The notes: generated by a model from the letters alone, not told the origin. Positions 6,961-15,669 are shown, counted from the stretch's first letter. The stretch: DNA of 64,000 bases from BRHc4a sp049323915 (GCA_049323915.1 JBMOPC010000090.1:1-64000); one strand, 5' to 3'. Made by a program: numbers and translations.

Positions 6961-9414
6961 ATGTTCAACAGGTTTACGGAAAGGGCACAGAGGGTGTTGC
7001 TGCTGGCCCAGGAAGAGGCAATGCGGCTTGGACACCCGTATGTGGGCACAGAGCATATATTACTGGGTTTGATAAGGGAGGGGCAGGGCGTTGCCGCCAA
7101 GGTGCTGGCAACCCTCGGGGTTGAGGCCGACAGTGTCCGATCCATGGTGGAACAGTCAGTGGGCCGGGGCCAGGGGGGCCTTTCCGGTGAAATCACACTG
7201 ACTCCAAGGGGTAAAAGAGTGCTGGAGCTGTCCGTGGATGAGGCCCGGCGTATGGGGCACAACTACGTTGGAACCGAGCACCTTCTGCTGGGGGTTATAA
7301 GAGAGGGAGAGGGGCTGGCGGCCCAGGTGATGAGGGGGCTGGGCACCGATCTGGGCAAGGTCCGGCAGTCGGTAATGCAGATGTTGGGTGAGACCGGATC
7401 GCCGGGCGGCCGGGAGAATAATCATGCCTGCCCCGCCCGTGGCGCCGGGGGCAAAACAGGCACACTGGACCAATTCAGCCGGGATCTTTCGGCCATGGCC
7501 AGGCAGGATAAGCTGGATCCGGTGGTCGGAAGGGAAAAGGAAATAGAGAGGGTTATACAGATTCTGAGCCGCCGCACCAAGAATAACCCCGTGCTTATCG
7601 GGGAGCCCGGCGTGGGTAAGACAGCCATCGTAGAGGGGCTTGCCCAGAGAATTGTTTCCGGCAACATACCCGAAGTACTTATGGACAAAAGGGTTGTAAC
7701 TCTTGATATGGCTTCCATGGTGGCCGGGACAAAATACCGGGGTGAGTTTGAGGAGAGACTGAAAAAGGCTATAGATGAAATAATAAGCTCCAGCAATATA
7801 ATCGTTTTTATTGATGAGCTTCATACCATCATAGGGGCCGGGGCCGCCGAAGGGGCCATAGACGCGGCCAATATACTGAAGCCTGCCCTGGCCAGGGGTG
7901 AGCTGCAGTGCATCGGCGCCACCACCCTTGACGAGTACAGGAAATATATAGAAAAGGATCCGGCCCTGGAAAGGCGCTTTCAGCCGGTGATGGTGGAGGA
8001 GCCCAATGTAAATGAGACCGTGGAAATATTGAAAGGGCTAAGGGACAAATACGAGGCCCATCACCGTGTGAGGATAACGGATAAGGCGCTGGATGCCGCA
8101 GCCAGGCTTTCAGACAGGTATATCACCGACCGGTTCCTGCCGGACAAGGCAATTGACCTTATAGACGAGGCTTCTTCCAGGGTAAAGCTTAAGGCATATA
8201 CCGCCCCGCCCGACATAAAGGAAGTGGAGAAGCAGCTGGAGGGAATCCGCAAGGAGAAAGAGGCGGCCATAAACAGTCAGGAGTTTGAAAAGGCCGCCCA
8301 GCTCAGGGATAAGGAGCAGAATCTCAAACAGCAGCTGGAGTCCAACCGGGAATCATGGAAACAGCAGCAGGGCGGGCTGGAGCTGACCGTGATTGATGAG
8401 GATGTTGCCCAGATTGTAAGCTCCTGGACCGGTGTGCCGGTGAAAAAACTGGCTGAGGAGGAATCCCACCGCCTTATCAAAATGGAGGAAGTGCTGCACC
8501 AGCGGGTTGTGGGGCAGGATGAAGCGGTCAGGGCCGTTTCCCGGGCTGTCAGAAGGGCCAGGGCCGGGCTCAAGGACCCCAGGCGCCCCATAGGTTCCTT
8601 TATTTTCCTGGGGCCTACCGGCGTGGGCAAAACCGAGCTGGCAAGGGCGCTGGCCGAGGCGCTGTTTGGCGATGAGGACGCCATGGTACGCCTGGACATG
8701 AGTGAGTACATGGAGAAATTCGCCGTCTCCCGCCTGATGGGGGCGCCTCCTGGCTATGTCGGGTACGAGGAGGGAGGGCAGCTGACCGAATCAGTCCGCC
8801 GCAAGCCCTACTCGGTGGTGCTTCTTGACGAGATTGAGAAGGCCCATCCCGATGTGTTCAATGTGCTCCTGCAGGTGCTGGAAGACGGGCGGCTGACCGA
8901 TTCCAAGGGACGGGTGGTCGATTTCAGAAATACCGTGATAATAATGACCTCCAATGTGGGGCTGTCCACCATCCGCCGCGAGGCCACCATGGGTTTCAGG
9001 GCCGGCGATGGCCGGGAGGCCGGTTACGAAAAAATGAAGACCAAGATTACCGACGAGCTGAAGCGCACATTCAGGCCGGAATTTCTCAACAGGATAGACG
9101 AAACAATTGTCTTCCACCCTCTTACAAGGGAGCATATAAAAGAAATTGTCGGACTGATGGTGAGAGAGGTGGCATCCCGGATAAAGGAAAACGATATACA
9201 CCTGGAGGTTACCGATGGGGCCAAAGAATTCCTTGCCGCCGAGGGGTTTGATGAAAACTACGGAGCCAGGCCCTTGCGGCGGGCCATACAGCGGCAGATT
9301 GAAGACCGCATATCCGAAGAGTTGTTAAAGGGGGCCGTGAGGCAAGGAGACCATGTGCTGATAGACAGGGAGGGAGACTCCCTTGCCATAAGGAAGCCGG
9401 TGGTGGTTTCCTGA
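6961..9414 (+). CDS. clpC: ATP-dependent Clp protease ATP-binding subunit ClpC
   Basis: The 817-residue Hsp100 unfoldase feeds substrates, including McsB-phosphorylated proteins, to ClpP. It has two N-terminal Clp_N repeats (about 1-70 and 75-145, each with YVGTEH and LLG), a first AAA+ module with Walker A GEPGVGKT (about 214-221) and Walker B IVFIDELHT, a UVR-containing middle domain (about 420-470), and a second AAA+ module with Walker A GPTGVGKT (about 551-558) and the Clp2 C-terminal domain. Length and order are normal for ClpC. TAGGAGG lies seven bases before the ATG. It is the last gene of the CtsR operon. Confidence 0.97.
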   Translation: MFNRFTERAQRVLLLAQEEAMRLGHPYVGTEHILLGLIREGQGVAAKVLATLGVEADSVRSMVEQSVGRGQGGLSGEITLTPRGKRVLELSVDEARRMGHNYVGTEHLLLGVIREGEGLAAQVMRGLGTDLGKVRQSVMQMLGETGSPGGRENNHACPARGAGGKTGTLDQFSRDLSAMARQDKLDPVVGREKEIERVIQILSRRTKNNPVLIGEPGVGKTAIVEGLAQRIVSGNIPEVLMDKRVVTLDMASMVAGTKYRGEFEERLKKAIDEIISSSNIIVFIDELHTIIGAGAAEGAIDAANILKPALARGELQCIGATTLDEYRKYIEKDPALERRFQPVMVEEPNVNETVEILKGLRDKYEAHHRVRITDKALDAAARLSDRYITDRFLPDKAIDLIDEASSRVKLKAYTAPPDIKEVEKQLEGIRKEKEAAINSQEFEKAAQLRDKEQNLKQQLESNRESWKQQQGGLELTVIDEDVAQIVSSWTGVPVKKLAEEESHRLIKMEEVLHQRVVGQDEAVRAVSRAVRRARAGLKDPRRPIGSFIFLGPTGVGKTELARALAEALFGDEDAMVRLDMSEYMEKFAVSRLMGAPPGYVGYEEGGQLTESVRRKPYSVVLLDEIEKAHPDVFNVLLQVLEDGRLTDSKGRVVDFRNTVIIMTSNVGLSTIRREATMGFRAGDGREAGYEKMKTKITDELKRTFRPEFLNRIDETIVFHPLTREHIKEIVGLMVREVASRIKENDIHLEVTDGAKEFLAAEGFDENYGARPLRRAIQRQIEDRISEELLKGAVRQGDHVLIDREGDSLAIRKPVVVS

Positions 9415-9420
9415 AAAATA

Positions 9421-9548
9421 AAGGGGCTGAGCCCCTTCGGACGGTATAGACGTCCTACCCCCACTAAAGCAAGGGGGTGTGCCCCCTTGGAACCCCCGTG
9501 CATGGGAGATTATCCGCAGAATTCCTCTGGAGTATAATTTCCTATATC
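9421..9548 (-). repeat. Interspersed hairpin-rich element, copy 1 (reverse orientation)
   Basis: Read on the minus strand this stretch carries the same succession of blocks as the copies at 32446 and 33671: an A/T arm (GGAAATTAT ... ATAATCTCC), a GCACGGGGGTTCCAAGGGGG block, AGTGGGGGTAGGACGTCTA followed by TACCGTCC, and an AAGGGGC/GCCCCTT hairpin. It lies in the clpC-radA gap and contains no credible reading frame. It looks like a mobile or REP-like noncoding repeat (inference). Confidence 0.8.
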
Positions 9549-9560
9549 AAAAATAAAGGG

Positions 9561-9590
9561 GCCCGGCAGTTCTCGTACTGCCGGGCACTC
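9561..9590 (+). terminator. Strong hairpin, probable clpC operon terminator
   Basis: There is a perfect 10-bp stem, GCCCGGCAGT (9561-9570) with ACTGCCGGGC (9577-9586), around a six-base loop. The following T content is modest (ACTCTGTTGGTTTA), so termination is likely but not certain. Confidence 0.6.
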
Positions 9591-9623
9591 TGTTGGTTTA
9601 TGGAGAATATTGGTATTGAATCC

Positions 9624-9653
9624 TTGAGAATTTTAACATCTAAATGATATAAT
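9624..9653 (+). promoter_or_regulatory. Putative sigma-A promoter of radA
   Basis: TTGAGA (9624-9629) and a perfect TATAAT (9648-9653) are 18 bp apart, 45 bp before the radA start. Confidence 0.65.
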
Positions 9654-9697
9654 AAGAAATGCAGTTGTTAGAAACGTAATTTTCGGAAAGGTTTATC

Positions 9698-11059
9698 ATG
9701 CCGCCCAAAACAAGATTTTCTTGCAAAGAATGCGGATATATTAACGCGCGCTGGCTGGGACGATGCCCCGACTGCGGTGAATGGAACAGCATGGTGGAAG
9801 AAAACACCGGCCGGCCGCAGTTTGCGGGCAGGAGGGAAGATTCACCGGCAGCCCGTCCCATCTCTCTTATTCCCCTGGCTGAGGAGGACCGATTCCCCAC
9901 AGGGATACAGGAGATGGACAGAGTATTGGGCGGGGGTGTTGTCCCGGGCAGCCTTATTTTGCTGGGGGGCGATCCCGGAATAGGAAAGTCCACGCTGCTT
10001 ATGCAGGCTGCTTTCCATGTGAGCAGGGCAGGCAGGAAAGTGCTTTACGTTACGGCCGAAGAATCGGCGCAGCAGGTGAAAATCAGGGCTTCCAGACTGA
10101 AAATAGGTGATGTGCCCCTGTACCTACTGGCCGAAACCGATATAGATGGCGTGGAGAGCAGTATTAATGGCGTTGCTCCCGATCTGGTGATACTGGATTC
10201 CATCCAGGCGGTGTTTAAGCCCGATCTCTCCTCTTCGCCGGGGGGGGTGGGTCAGGTAAGGGAATGCGCCGCCCAGATGATGAGGATTGCCAAGGCCGGG
10301 GGGATTCCGGTTTTCATGGTGGGGCATGTGACCAAGGAAGGGGCGCTGGCCGGCCCAAGGGTGCTGGAGCATATGGTGGACACCGTGCTTTATTTTGAAG
10401 GTGAAAGACACCAGTCCTTCCGGATACTGAGAGGAGTAAAAAACCGTTTTGGGTCCACCAATGAAATAGGTATTTTTCAGATGGACAGCGACGGCCTGAA
10501 GGAGATCTCGAACCCCTCGGACCTTTTTATGACAAATGGCCGCAGCGGTGCAGCCGGATCGGTGGTGGTATCCACCATAGAGGGCACAAGGCCGCTGCTG
10601 GTGGAAATACAGGCCCTGGTCTGCCCCACCGGATTCGGCGCCCCCCGCAGGATGACGGCGGGTGTGGATTACAACAGGGTGGCGCTCATACTTGCGGTGC
10701 TGGAAAAAAGGGTGGGCCTGCACCTGAGCGGGCAGGACGCATACGTAAACGCCGTGGGCGGGGTGAGGCTGGATGAGCCGGCGGTGGACCTGGGCATAGC
10801 CCTTGCCTTGGCGTCCAGTTTCAAGGAAGTTCCGCTGGCCGGAGGCCTGGCGGTAATAGGAGAGGTGGGGCTCACAGGCGAGATCAGGCCTGTGCCGCAT
10901 CTGGAAAAAAGGATAAACGAGGCGGCCAGACTTGGATTTTCCATGTGTGTTGCGCCGAAGGGCTCCTCACTGCCCCCGGATGTGGACGGCGGTATGAGGG
11001 TAGTAGGGGTCGAAACCCTGGAGCAGGCCATAGAAGAGTCTTTGAGAAGTGAGATGTGA
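9698..11059 (+). CDS. radA: DNA repair protein RadA (branch-migration ATPase)
   Basis: The 453-residue protein is a RecA-like ATPase that helps process recombination intermediates. It shows an N-terminal zinc finger (C9, C12, C23, C26: CKECGY and CPDCGEW), a Walker A GGDPGIGKST (about 90-99), the RadA-specific KNRFGSTNE motif (about 248-256) that replaces the RecA DNA-loop, and a C-terminal Lon-protease-like domain ending in VIGEVGLTGEIRPVPHLEKR. The length is normal. It lies directly before disA, an arrangement seen in many Firmicutes. The ATG is preceded by GGAAAGG. Confidence 0.96.
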   Translation: MPPKTRFSCKECGYINARWLGRCPDCGEWNSMVEENTGRPQFAGRREDSPAARPISLIPLAEEDRFPTGIQEMDRVLGGGVVPGSLILLGGDPGIGKSTLLMQAAFHVSRAGRKVLYVTAEESAQQVKIRASRLKIGDVPLYLLAETDIDGVESSINGVAPDLVILDSIQAVFKPDLSSSPGGVGQVRECAAQMMRIAKAGGIPVFMVGHVTKEGALAGPRVLEHMVDTVLYFEGERHQSFRILRGVKNRFGSTNEIGIFQMDSDGLKEISNPSDLFMTNGRSGAAGSVVVSTIEGTRPLLVEIQALVCPTGFGAPRRMTAGVDYNRVALILAVLEKRVGLHLSGQDAYVNAVGGVRLDEPAVDLGIALALASSFKEVPLAGGLAVIGEVGLTGEIRPVPHLEKRINEAARLGFSMCVAPKGSSLPPDVDGGMRVVGVETLEQAIEESLRSEM

Positions 11060-11085
11060 GAAGTTAGAAGTGGGATGGCCTTGGA
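11042..11085 (+). repeat. Degenerate GAGAAGTGAGA word repeat
   Basis: GAGAAGTGAGATGTGAGAAG runs on into TTAGAAGTGGG across the radA stop and gap. Similar words occur near 21270, 22070 and 23765. Confidence 0.5.
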
Positions 11086-11123
11086 CTTCCATTTCAGGTT
11101 AGGGACGAGAGGGATGAAGTTGT

Positions 11124-12185
11124 TTGGAAAGTAATCTTTTAAAGGTGCTGAAAACAGTGGCGCCCGGGACTCCGCTCAGGGAGGGGCTGGAGAATATACT
11201 GCGGGCGAAGACCGGGGCTCTGATTATAATAACCGACAGTCCGGAGATACATGAGATTTCCGAGGGAGGCTTCCAGGTAAACGCTGATTTCACACCGTCG
11301 AATCTTTACGAGCTGGCGAAGATGGACGGGGCCATTATAATAAGCGGTGACATAAAGAAAATAATTGCCGCCAACACTCAGCTGGTTCCCAACCTGAGCA
11401 TACCCTCCAGCGAAACGGGAATAAGGCACCGAACCGCCGAGCGGGTGGCAAAGCAAATCAATTCACTGTCTATTTCCATTTCCCAGCGCCGTAGTGTTAT
11501 CACGATATATAAAGGGAATATCAAATATGTGCTAAAGGACCTGGGGGTTATTCTGACCAAGGCCAACCAGGCCGTGCAGACACTGGAGAAATACCGGACG
11601 GTGTTTGAAAGGGTTGTAACGGGCTTAAGCATACTGGAGTTTGAGGAGGCCGTAACCCTTTTTGATGTTACAAAGTCCATACAGAGGGCAGAAATGGTCT
11701 TGCGGGTGGTCAAGGAAATTGAAAAATATATAAGTGAGCTGGGGGTGGAGGGCCGGCTTATCACCATGCAGCTGGAGGAACTGGTGGCCAACGTGGAGGA
11801 GGAGGGACTGCTGGTAGTACAGGACTACGCTTCGGGCACCGGTGAAAAATCTCCCCAGGATATAATGGACATGATCAACAGCTGGCCGGCGGAGGACTTG
11901 CTGGACCTTTCACTGATTGCCAGGGCGCTGGGCTACCCGGGCAGCACCAGTATACTGGACCAGAATGTATCCCCAAGGGGATACCGCGCATTGGAAAAAA
12001 TACCCAGGCTGCCGTTGCCTGTTATAGAAAACCTGGTCAAGGAGTTCGGATCACTGAAGAAAATACTGAACGCCACCATAGAGGAGCTTGACGAGGTGGA
12101 AGGAATCGGCGAGGTAAGGGCCAGGTCCATAAAAGAGGGACTGAACCGGTACAGTGAGCAGCTGGGGCAGGAAAGGCTTATATAG
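11124..12185 (+). CDS. disA: Diadenylate cyclase DisA (c-di-AMP synthase, DNA integrity scanning)
   Basis: The 353-residue protein makes the second messenger c-di-AMP from two ATP and stalls at branched DNA. The N-terminal DAC domain has the catalytic DGA motif (about 68-70, in AKMDGAIIIS) and RHR motif (about 101-103, in GIRHRTAER). A helical linker follows, and the C-terminal helix-hairpin-helix domain includes the EVEGIGEVRARSIKEGL segment. The start is TTG 11124, with GAGAGGGA upstream. It is probably cotranscribed with radA, which modulates DisA activity in Bacillus. Confidence 0.95.
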   Translation: MESNLLKVLKTVAPGTPLREGLENILRAKTGALIIITDSPEIHEISEGGFQVNADFTPSNLYELAKMDGAIIISGDIKKIIAANTQLVPNLSIPSSETGIRHRTAERVAKQINSLSISISQRRSVITIYKGNIKYVLKDLGVILTKANQAVQTLEKYRTVFERVVTGLSILEFEEAVTLFDVTKSIQRAEMVLRVVKEIEKYISELGVEGRLITMQLEELVANVEEEGLLVVQDYASGTGEKSPQDIMDMINSWPAEDLLDLSLIARALGYPGSTSILDQNVSPRGYRALEKIPRLPLPVIENLVKEFGSLKKILNATIEELDEVEGIGEVRARSIKEGLNRYSEQLGQERLI

Positions 12186-12209
12186 CCCCAGAGCCGGAAT
12201 TGCGGGTCA

Positions 12210-12305
12210 GAATTCAGAATCCAGGATTCAGAAGTCGGAATGGAAAAGCTTCAGCCAATGCAGGCGGAAGCTTTTTAAGGATTCTGGATTCTGGCTCCTG
12301 GATGC
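12210..12305. repeat. Long imperfect inverted repeat of GAATCCAG / GATTCTGG words
   Basis: The left arm CAGAATTCAGAATCCAGGAT is answered by the right arm GGATTCTGGATTCTGGCTCC, with the disA terminator hairpin in the middle. The same words form structures at 13590-13625, 30848-30968 and 58435-58612. Confidence 0.6.
12244..12277 (+). terminator. Intrinsic terminator after disA
   Basis: AAAAGCTTC (12244-12252) pairs with GAAGCTTTT (12267-12275), giving a 9-bp stem with A on one side and T on the other, so it could work in both directions. It lies between the convergent disA gene and the minus-strand gene at 12322. Confidence 0.7.
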
Positions 12306-12321
12306 CTGACCCGTAATAATT

Positions 12322-12729
12322 TCAGGCGAGGTTGTAGTATCCCAGTATTTTCATCTGCTTTTGTTCCTTCAACAGAATATCGTACATGTTTAAGTCCAGG
12401 AGATTGCAGACGGCCGCGGTGTACAAAAACATTTTGCCCACAGAGTTCTCTATGGCTTCACGGCAGTTTTGGCAGAGATCCCCTTTAATGTGGGAGTCCA
12501 GTATCTGCTTAAGGTCGGAAAGGGTTGCCCCGGAGGGAATGCTGGCTTTGGAGGCGTCAATTTTAATGCAGCCGCAGCGGGTAACAGCCTTTATAATTGA
12601 CCAGTGCAGCCTGGCGTTGGTTTCCTGGACCCTGGCCATAATGTCCAGAATGCTTCTGTTATATATCATAACTTCGGAAACCGTATTCTGAAATTCATCA
12701 ATAATCATATCTTTCAACAACGGTTTCAC
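12322..12729 (-). CDS. Conserved clostridial protein of unknown function
   Basis: The 135-residue cytoplasmic protein is mostly helical with no membrane segment. It contains a CGC pair (TRCGCIKIDAS, about 51-61), a CxxC (DLCQNCREAIENSVGK) that could bind metal or form a disulfide, and a C-terminal segment NLLDLNMYDILLKEQKQMKI. I recall similar proteins beside disA/carD in other Clostridia, annotated only as domains of unknown function; I cannot assign a reaction. It is the only clearly real minus-strand gene in the window. It has its own promoter (TTGACA, 18 bp, TATAAT on the minus strand) and an AAGGAGTG ribosome binding site before the ATG. It is convergent with disA and divergent from carD. 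Confidence 0.85.
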   Translation of the reverse strand: MKPLLKDMIIDEFQNTVSEVMIYNRSILDIMARVQETNARLHWSIIKAVTRCGCIKIDASKASIPSGATLSDLKQILDSHIKGDLCQNCREAIENSVGKMFLYTAAVCNLLDLNMYDILLKEQKQMKILGYYNLA

Positions 12730-12764
12730 TCCTTAATATTTAAAATATTAAAACCTTTCACTAA

Positions 12765-12794
12765 ATTATACCTAGACGGCGCTTGTCCTGTCAA
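12765..12794 (-). promoter_or_regulatory. Sigma-A promoter of the minus-strand unknown gene
   Basis: On the minus strand, TTGACA (12794-12789) and a perfect TATAAT (12770-12765) are 18 bp apart, about 35 bp before the start codon. Confidence 0.75.
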
Positions 12795-12818
12795 ACCGAT
12801 AGGATTTTAAAAATATTA

Positions 12819-12847
12819 TTGACACTGCATGGCAGCTATGCTAAAAT
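12819..12847 (+). promoter_or_regulatory. carD promoter P1
   Basis: TTGACA (12819-12824), a 17-bp spacer, then TAAAAT (12842-12847). It is close to consensus and lies in the divergent region upstream of carD. Confidence 0.75.
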
Positions 12848-12857
12848 TATAGATTGT

Positions 12858-12887
12858 TTGACAAGACCTCGCTGCTTATGCTATACT
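12858..12887 (+). promoter_or_regulatory. carD promoter P2
   Basis: A second promoter lies immediately downstream of P1: TTGACA (12858-12863), an 18-bp spacer and TATACT (12882-12887). The tandem arrangement suggests strong or dually controlled carD expression. Confidence 0.7.
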
Positions 12888-12919
12888 ATCTATAGAATAG
12901 AAGTGGGAGGGGTCCGGCG

Positions 12920-13396
12920 TTGTACAAAATAGGGGATAGAGTCGTGTACCCCATGCATGGGGCGGGAGTTATAGAGTCCATTGAAGAAAAAGAGATCCTG
13001 GGTGAAAAGCGCCAGTATTATATACTAAAGCTCCCCGTTGGTGATATGAAGGTAATGATTCCCATCAACAACTGCCGGGAAATAGGGCTGAGAGAGGTAA
13101 TCGACAGCGAAGGGGTGCAAAAGGTAATAAACATCCTTAGCGAACAAAGCACCAATATGTCGGCCAACTGGAACCGCAGATACCGGGCAAATCTTGAAAA
13201 AATAAAAAGCGGCAATATATATGAGGTTGCCGAAGTTGTAAGAAACCTGGTAAACCGCGAAAAGGAAAAGGGGCTGTCCTCAGGGGAAAGAAAGATGCTT
13301 GAAAATGCCCGGCAGATACTTTTAAGCGAGCTGGTGCTTGCCACCGAAATGGAAGAAGATGGAGCTCAGTCACTTATAGACAGCGCATTTGCCTAA
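12920..13396 (+). CDS. carD: CarD/CdnL-family RNA polymerase-binding transcription factor
   Basis: The 158-residue protein begins with the CarD/TRCF RNA-polymerase-interaction Tudor fold (YKIGDRVVYPMHGAGVIESI, followed by KRQYYILKLPVGDMKVMIP) and has a helical C-terminal domain with a basic stretch and AEVVRNLVNREKEKGLSSGE. Family members bind the beta subunit and the upstream edge of the transcription bubble to stabilise open complexes, mainly at rRNA and housekeeping promoters. The start is TTG 12920 after GTGGGAGGGG. It has two tandem promoters upstream and its own terminator overlapping the stop, so it is monocistronic. Confidence 0.93.
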   Translation: MYKIGDRVVYPMHGAGVIESIEEKEILGEKRQYYILKLPVGDMKVMIPINNCREIGLREVIDSEGVQKVINILSEQSTNMSANWNRRYRANLEKIKSGNIYEVAEVVRNLVNREKEKGLSSGERKMLENARQILLSELVLATEMEEDGAQSLIDSAFA

Positions 13397-13420
13397 AACG
13401 CCTTTAAGGCGTTTTTTTTT
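13395..13420 (+). terminator. Intrinsic terminator of carD
   Basis: AAAACGCC (13395-13402) pairs with GGCGTTTT (13408-13415) and is followed by an unbroken T tract to 13420. The stem overlaps the TAA stop codon. Confidence 0.85.
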
Positions 13421-13763
13421 GAGCTAGGAGATTATGCTTTGTGGATAACTTTTTTAGTTTATCTTAAGACCGTCTGGGTATATTTGGGTCGCTTCGGAAT
13501 TGCTTACGGGCCGGGGTTAAAGCACCCCCCCCACGTGCATGCCGCTAAAAGGTCGCCAAGACGCTGTAGGGCAGCTTGAAATGCAGGCTTCCAACTATTC
13601 TGGATTCTGGCTCCTGGATTCTGGATTCCAGTCGCCCGTAGGGCGATTTTGTTCTTGATATAGGGAATTATGCTCCAGAGGAATTGTGTGGATAATTTCC
13701 TGTGCACGGGGGTTCCAAGGGGGCGCCTCCGTGTGTTTTTTTATTTAAAAAGCATTTTGCTAG
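13421..13763. other. Intergenic region carD-yacL, filled with repeat remnants
   Basis: This is about 340 bp without a credible gene. It holds an isolated right arm of the GATTCTGG word repeat (about 13595-13630), the small hairpin GTCGCCCGTAGGGCGA, and a shortened copy of the interspersed element (13658-13735). Confidence 0.6.
13658..13735 (+). repeat. Interspersed hairpin-rich element, truncated copy 2
   Basis: It begins GATATAGGGAATTATGCTCC, continues to TGTGGATAATTTCC, then GCACGGGGGTTCCAAGGGGG and CGCCTCC, and stops where the other copies go on with AGTGGGGGTAGGACGTCTA. So it is a 5' fragment of the element seen whole at 32446 and 33671. Confidence 0.75.
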
Positions 13764-13792
13764 TTGAAGTGTCTATTGCTGGGCCATATAAT
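13764..13792 (+). promoter_or_regulatory. Sigma-A promoter of yacL-ispD-ispF
   Basis: TTGAAG (13764-13769), 17 bp, then a perfect TATAAT (13787-13792), with AGAAGGAGGTG and the yacL start about 45 bp downstream. Confidence 0.75.
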
Positions 13793-13838
13793 AGAATAAG
13801 CCGTTCTGTAAATAATAGTAAAAGAAGGAGGTGAATAA

Positions 13839-14975
13839 ATGATCAGGAAAACGGTTTTTTTTGTTTTGGTGCTGTTGTTTGCAGTCCTGGGGTTTTATGC
13901 CGCCGTATTTATTGTTTCAAAAGAAATAGTACAGATACCTTCCGAGATGGTCCAGCTTCGCTATGGCGTTTACGCGCTGGGACTGGCCCTGGGAATGGTG
14001 GCAGGGTTGTTGCTTTCGCCGTGGATCATGCGGGGTTCGCTCCTGCTGGTTTCACTAAGCGAACAGCTTATCCAGCGGACTCCTACCTATGATCTGGTAA
14101 TGGGTTCGGTGGGTCTTATTCTCGGACTTATAATTGCTAATTTATTGGGTTCCGCATTGGCGTTTCTCGGTATTCCCGGCAAGATAATCTGGGTGTTGGG
14201 CACCATACTGCTTGGCTACTTGGGCATGAGCATCTTTATTAAAAAGAGGGAGGAGATACTGAGCCTCTTCGGCAACCTTCCCAAGTTCGGGAAGGACAAG
14301 CCTCCCAAGAATGAGAGCAAGCCGTACTATAAAGTTCTGGATACCAGCGTCATTATTGACGGACGTGTGGCCGACCTTTGCGAAAGCGGGTTCATTGAAG
14401 GAATACTTTTAGTGCCGGCATTCGTGCTTGAAGAATTAAGGCATATCGCCGACTCCTCGGACCTGCTTAAAAGAAACAGGGGACGGCGGGGCCTGGACAT
14501 ATTGAACAAGATGAGAAAGGACCCCAATATCAAAATCCAGATTTACGAAAATGTAAAAGGGCTGGAGGACCAGACCGAGGTCGACACCAAACTTGTAAAG
14601 CTCAGCCAGAAGCTTGGCGCCAAGATAATGACCAATGACTACAACCTGAACAAGGTGGCCGAACTGCACGGGGTAAAGGTGCTTAACATCAATGAGCTTG
14701 CCAATGCGGTAAAGCCGATAGTGCTGCCGGGCGAGGAAATGACGGTGCAGGTGGTCAAGGACGGCAAGGAAATGGGCCAGGGAGTGGGCTACCTGGATGA
14801 CGGGACCATGATAGTGGTGGACGGAGGCAGGAGATTTATCGGCCAGACCATCCCCGTCATTGTCACCAGCGTACTGCAGACCGCCGCCGGGCGTATGATT
14901 TTTGCAAAACCCAGGGCAGGTGACCGGGGTGATAATAGTATCGGCCATTTAAATGAGGTGAACGTCATTGGCTAA
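13839..14975 (+). CDS. yacL: PIN/TRAM-domain membrane protein (YacL family)
   Basis: The 378-residue protein has four N-terminal membrane segments (about 5-26, 44-60, 86-110 and 113-134), a cytoplasmic PIN nuclease-like domain starting with KVLDTSVIIDGRVADLC (acidic D168 and D174) and containing TEVDTKLVKL and MTNDYNLNKVAELHGV, and a C-terminal TRAM RNA-binding domain (about 310-365). PIN domains are usually Mg-dependent RNases, so a membrane-anchored RNase or RNA-binding role is likely, but the physiological target is unknown. It is widely conserved upstream of ispD in Firmicutes. It overlaps ispD by 8 bp. Confidence 0.92.
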   Translation: MIRKTVFFVLVLLFAVLGFYAAVFIVSKEIVQIPSEMVQLRYGVYALGLALGMVAGLLLSPWIMRGSLLLVSLSEQLIQRTPTYDLVMGSVGLILGLIIANLLGSALAFLGIPGKIIWVLGTILLGYLGMSIFIKKREEILSLFGNLPKFGKDKPPKNESKPYYKVLDTSVIIDGRVADLCESGFIEGILLVPAFVLEELRHIADSSDLLKRNRGRRGLDILNKMRKDPNIKIQIYENVKGLEDQTEVDTKLVKLSQKLGAKIMTNDYNLNKVAELHGVKVLNINELANAVKPIVLPGEEMTVQVVKDGKEMGQGVGYLDDGTMIVVDGGRRFIGQTIPVIVTSVLQTAAGRMIFAKPRAGDRGDNSIGHLNEVNVIG

Positions 14976-15669
14976 AGCATTCGCGGTGGTGGCAGCCGCG
15001 GGGCAGAGCGCCCGTATGGGCGGAGTGAACAAGCAGCTGCAGCTCCTGGCGGGCGTTCCTGTCCTGGCCCGTTCGCTCCAAGCCCTGGAACAGGTTCCGG
15101 CTTTGGACGGAATAGTGCTGGTGGCTCCACCGCACAGCCTGGAGGAGTTTAGAGAAGCCGCCGCAGGGTGGGGCTTTAAAAAGATAGTGGAAGTTGTCCC
15201 CGGAGGAATTAACCGCCAGCAGTCCGTTTTTTTCGGGCTGCTGGCAGTTCCGTTTGGATGCCGCATAGTGCTTGTGCACGACGGTGCCAGGCCGTTGGTT
15301 TCCAAAAAGGAAATAGAAGATGTTATCGCGGCGGCGGAAGAGTATGGAGCCTCCACTCTGGCGGTTCCGGTGAAGGATACCGTGAAGGTGTCCTCTCCGG
15401 AAGGGTTTGTGGCAGAAACCCCGGACAGAAAAAAGCTCTGGCTGACACAGACCCCCCAGGGGTTTTTATTTGAGGTTGTTTTGGAAGCCCACCGCCTGTC
15501 CGCGGGCAGCGGAGTACTGCATACCGACGACGCCTCCCTTGTGGAGGCTGCCGGACACCGTGTAAAACTGGTGGCCGGCAGTTACAGCAACATAAAAATC
15601 ACCACCCCCGGGGATATTCTGATAGCCGAAGCATTGCTGAGAAATAAAGGGTTAGAGATCGGGGATTAG
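14968..15669 (+). CDS. ispD: 2-C-methyl-D-erythritol 4-phosphate cytidylyltransferase
   Basis: The 233-residue cytidylyltransferase of the MEP isoprenoid pathway converts MEP and CTP to CDP-ME. The nucleotide-binding signature AVVAAAGQSARMGGVNKQ is at the N terminus, followed by GGINRQQSVFFGL, VLVHDGARPLV, VPVKDTVK and the TQTPQGFLF motif. The DDASLVEAAGHRVKLVAGS and NIKITTPGD segments complete the family pattern. The TTG start at 14968 lies inside yacL with GAGGTGAA upstream, so translation is coupled. ispF follows, giving two consecutive pathway steps (IspE lies elsewhere). Confidence 0.95.
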   Translation: MAKAFAVVAAAGQSARMGGVNKQLQLLAGVPVLARSLQALEQVPALDGIVLVAPPHSLEEFREAAAGWGFKKIVEVVPGGINRQQSVFFGLLAVPFGCRIVLVHDGARPLVSKKEIEDVIAAAEEYGASTLAVPVKDTVKVSSPEGFVAETPDRKKLWLTQTPQGFLFEVVLEAHRLSAGSGVLHTDDASLVEAAGHRVKLVAGSYSNIKITTPGDILIAEALLRNKGLEIGD

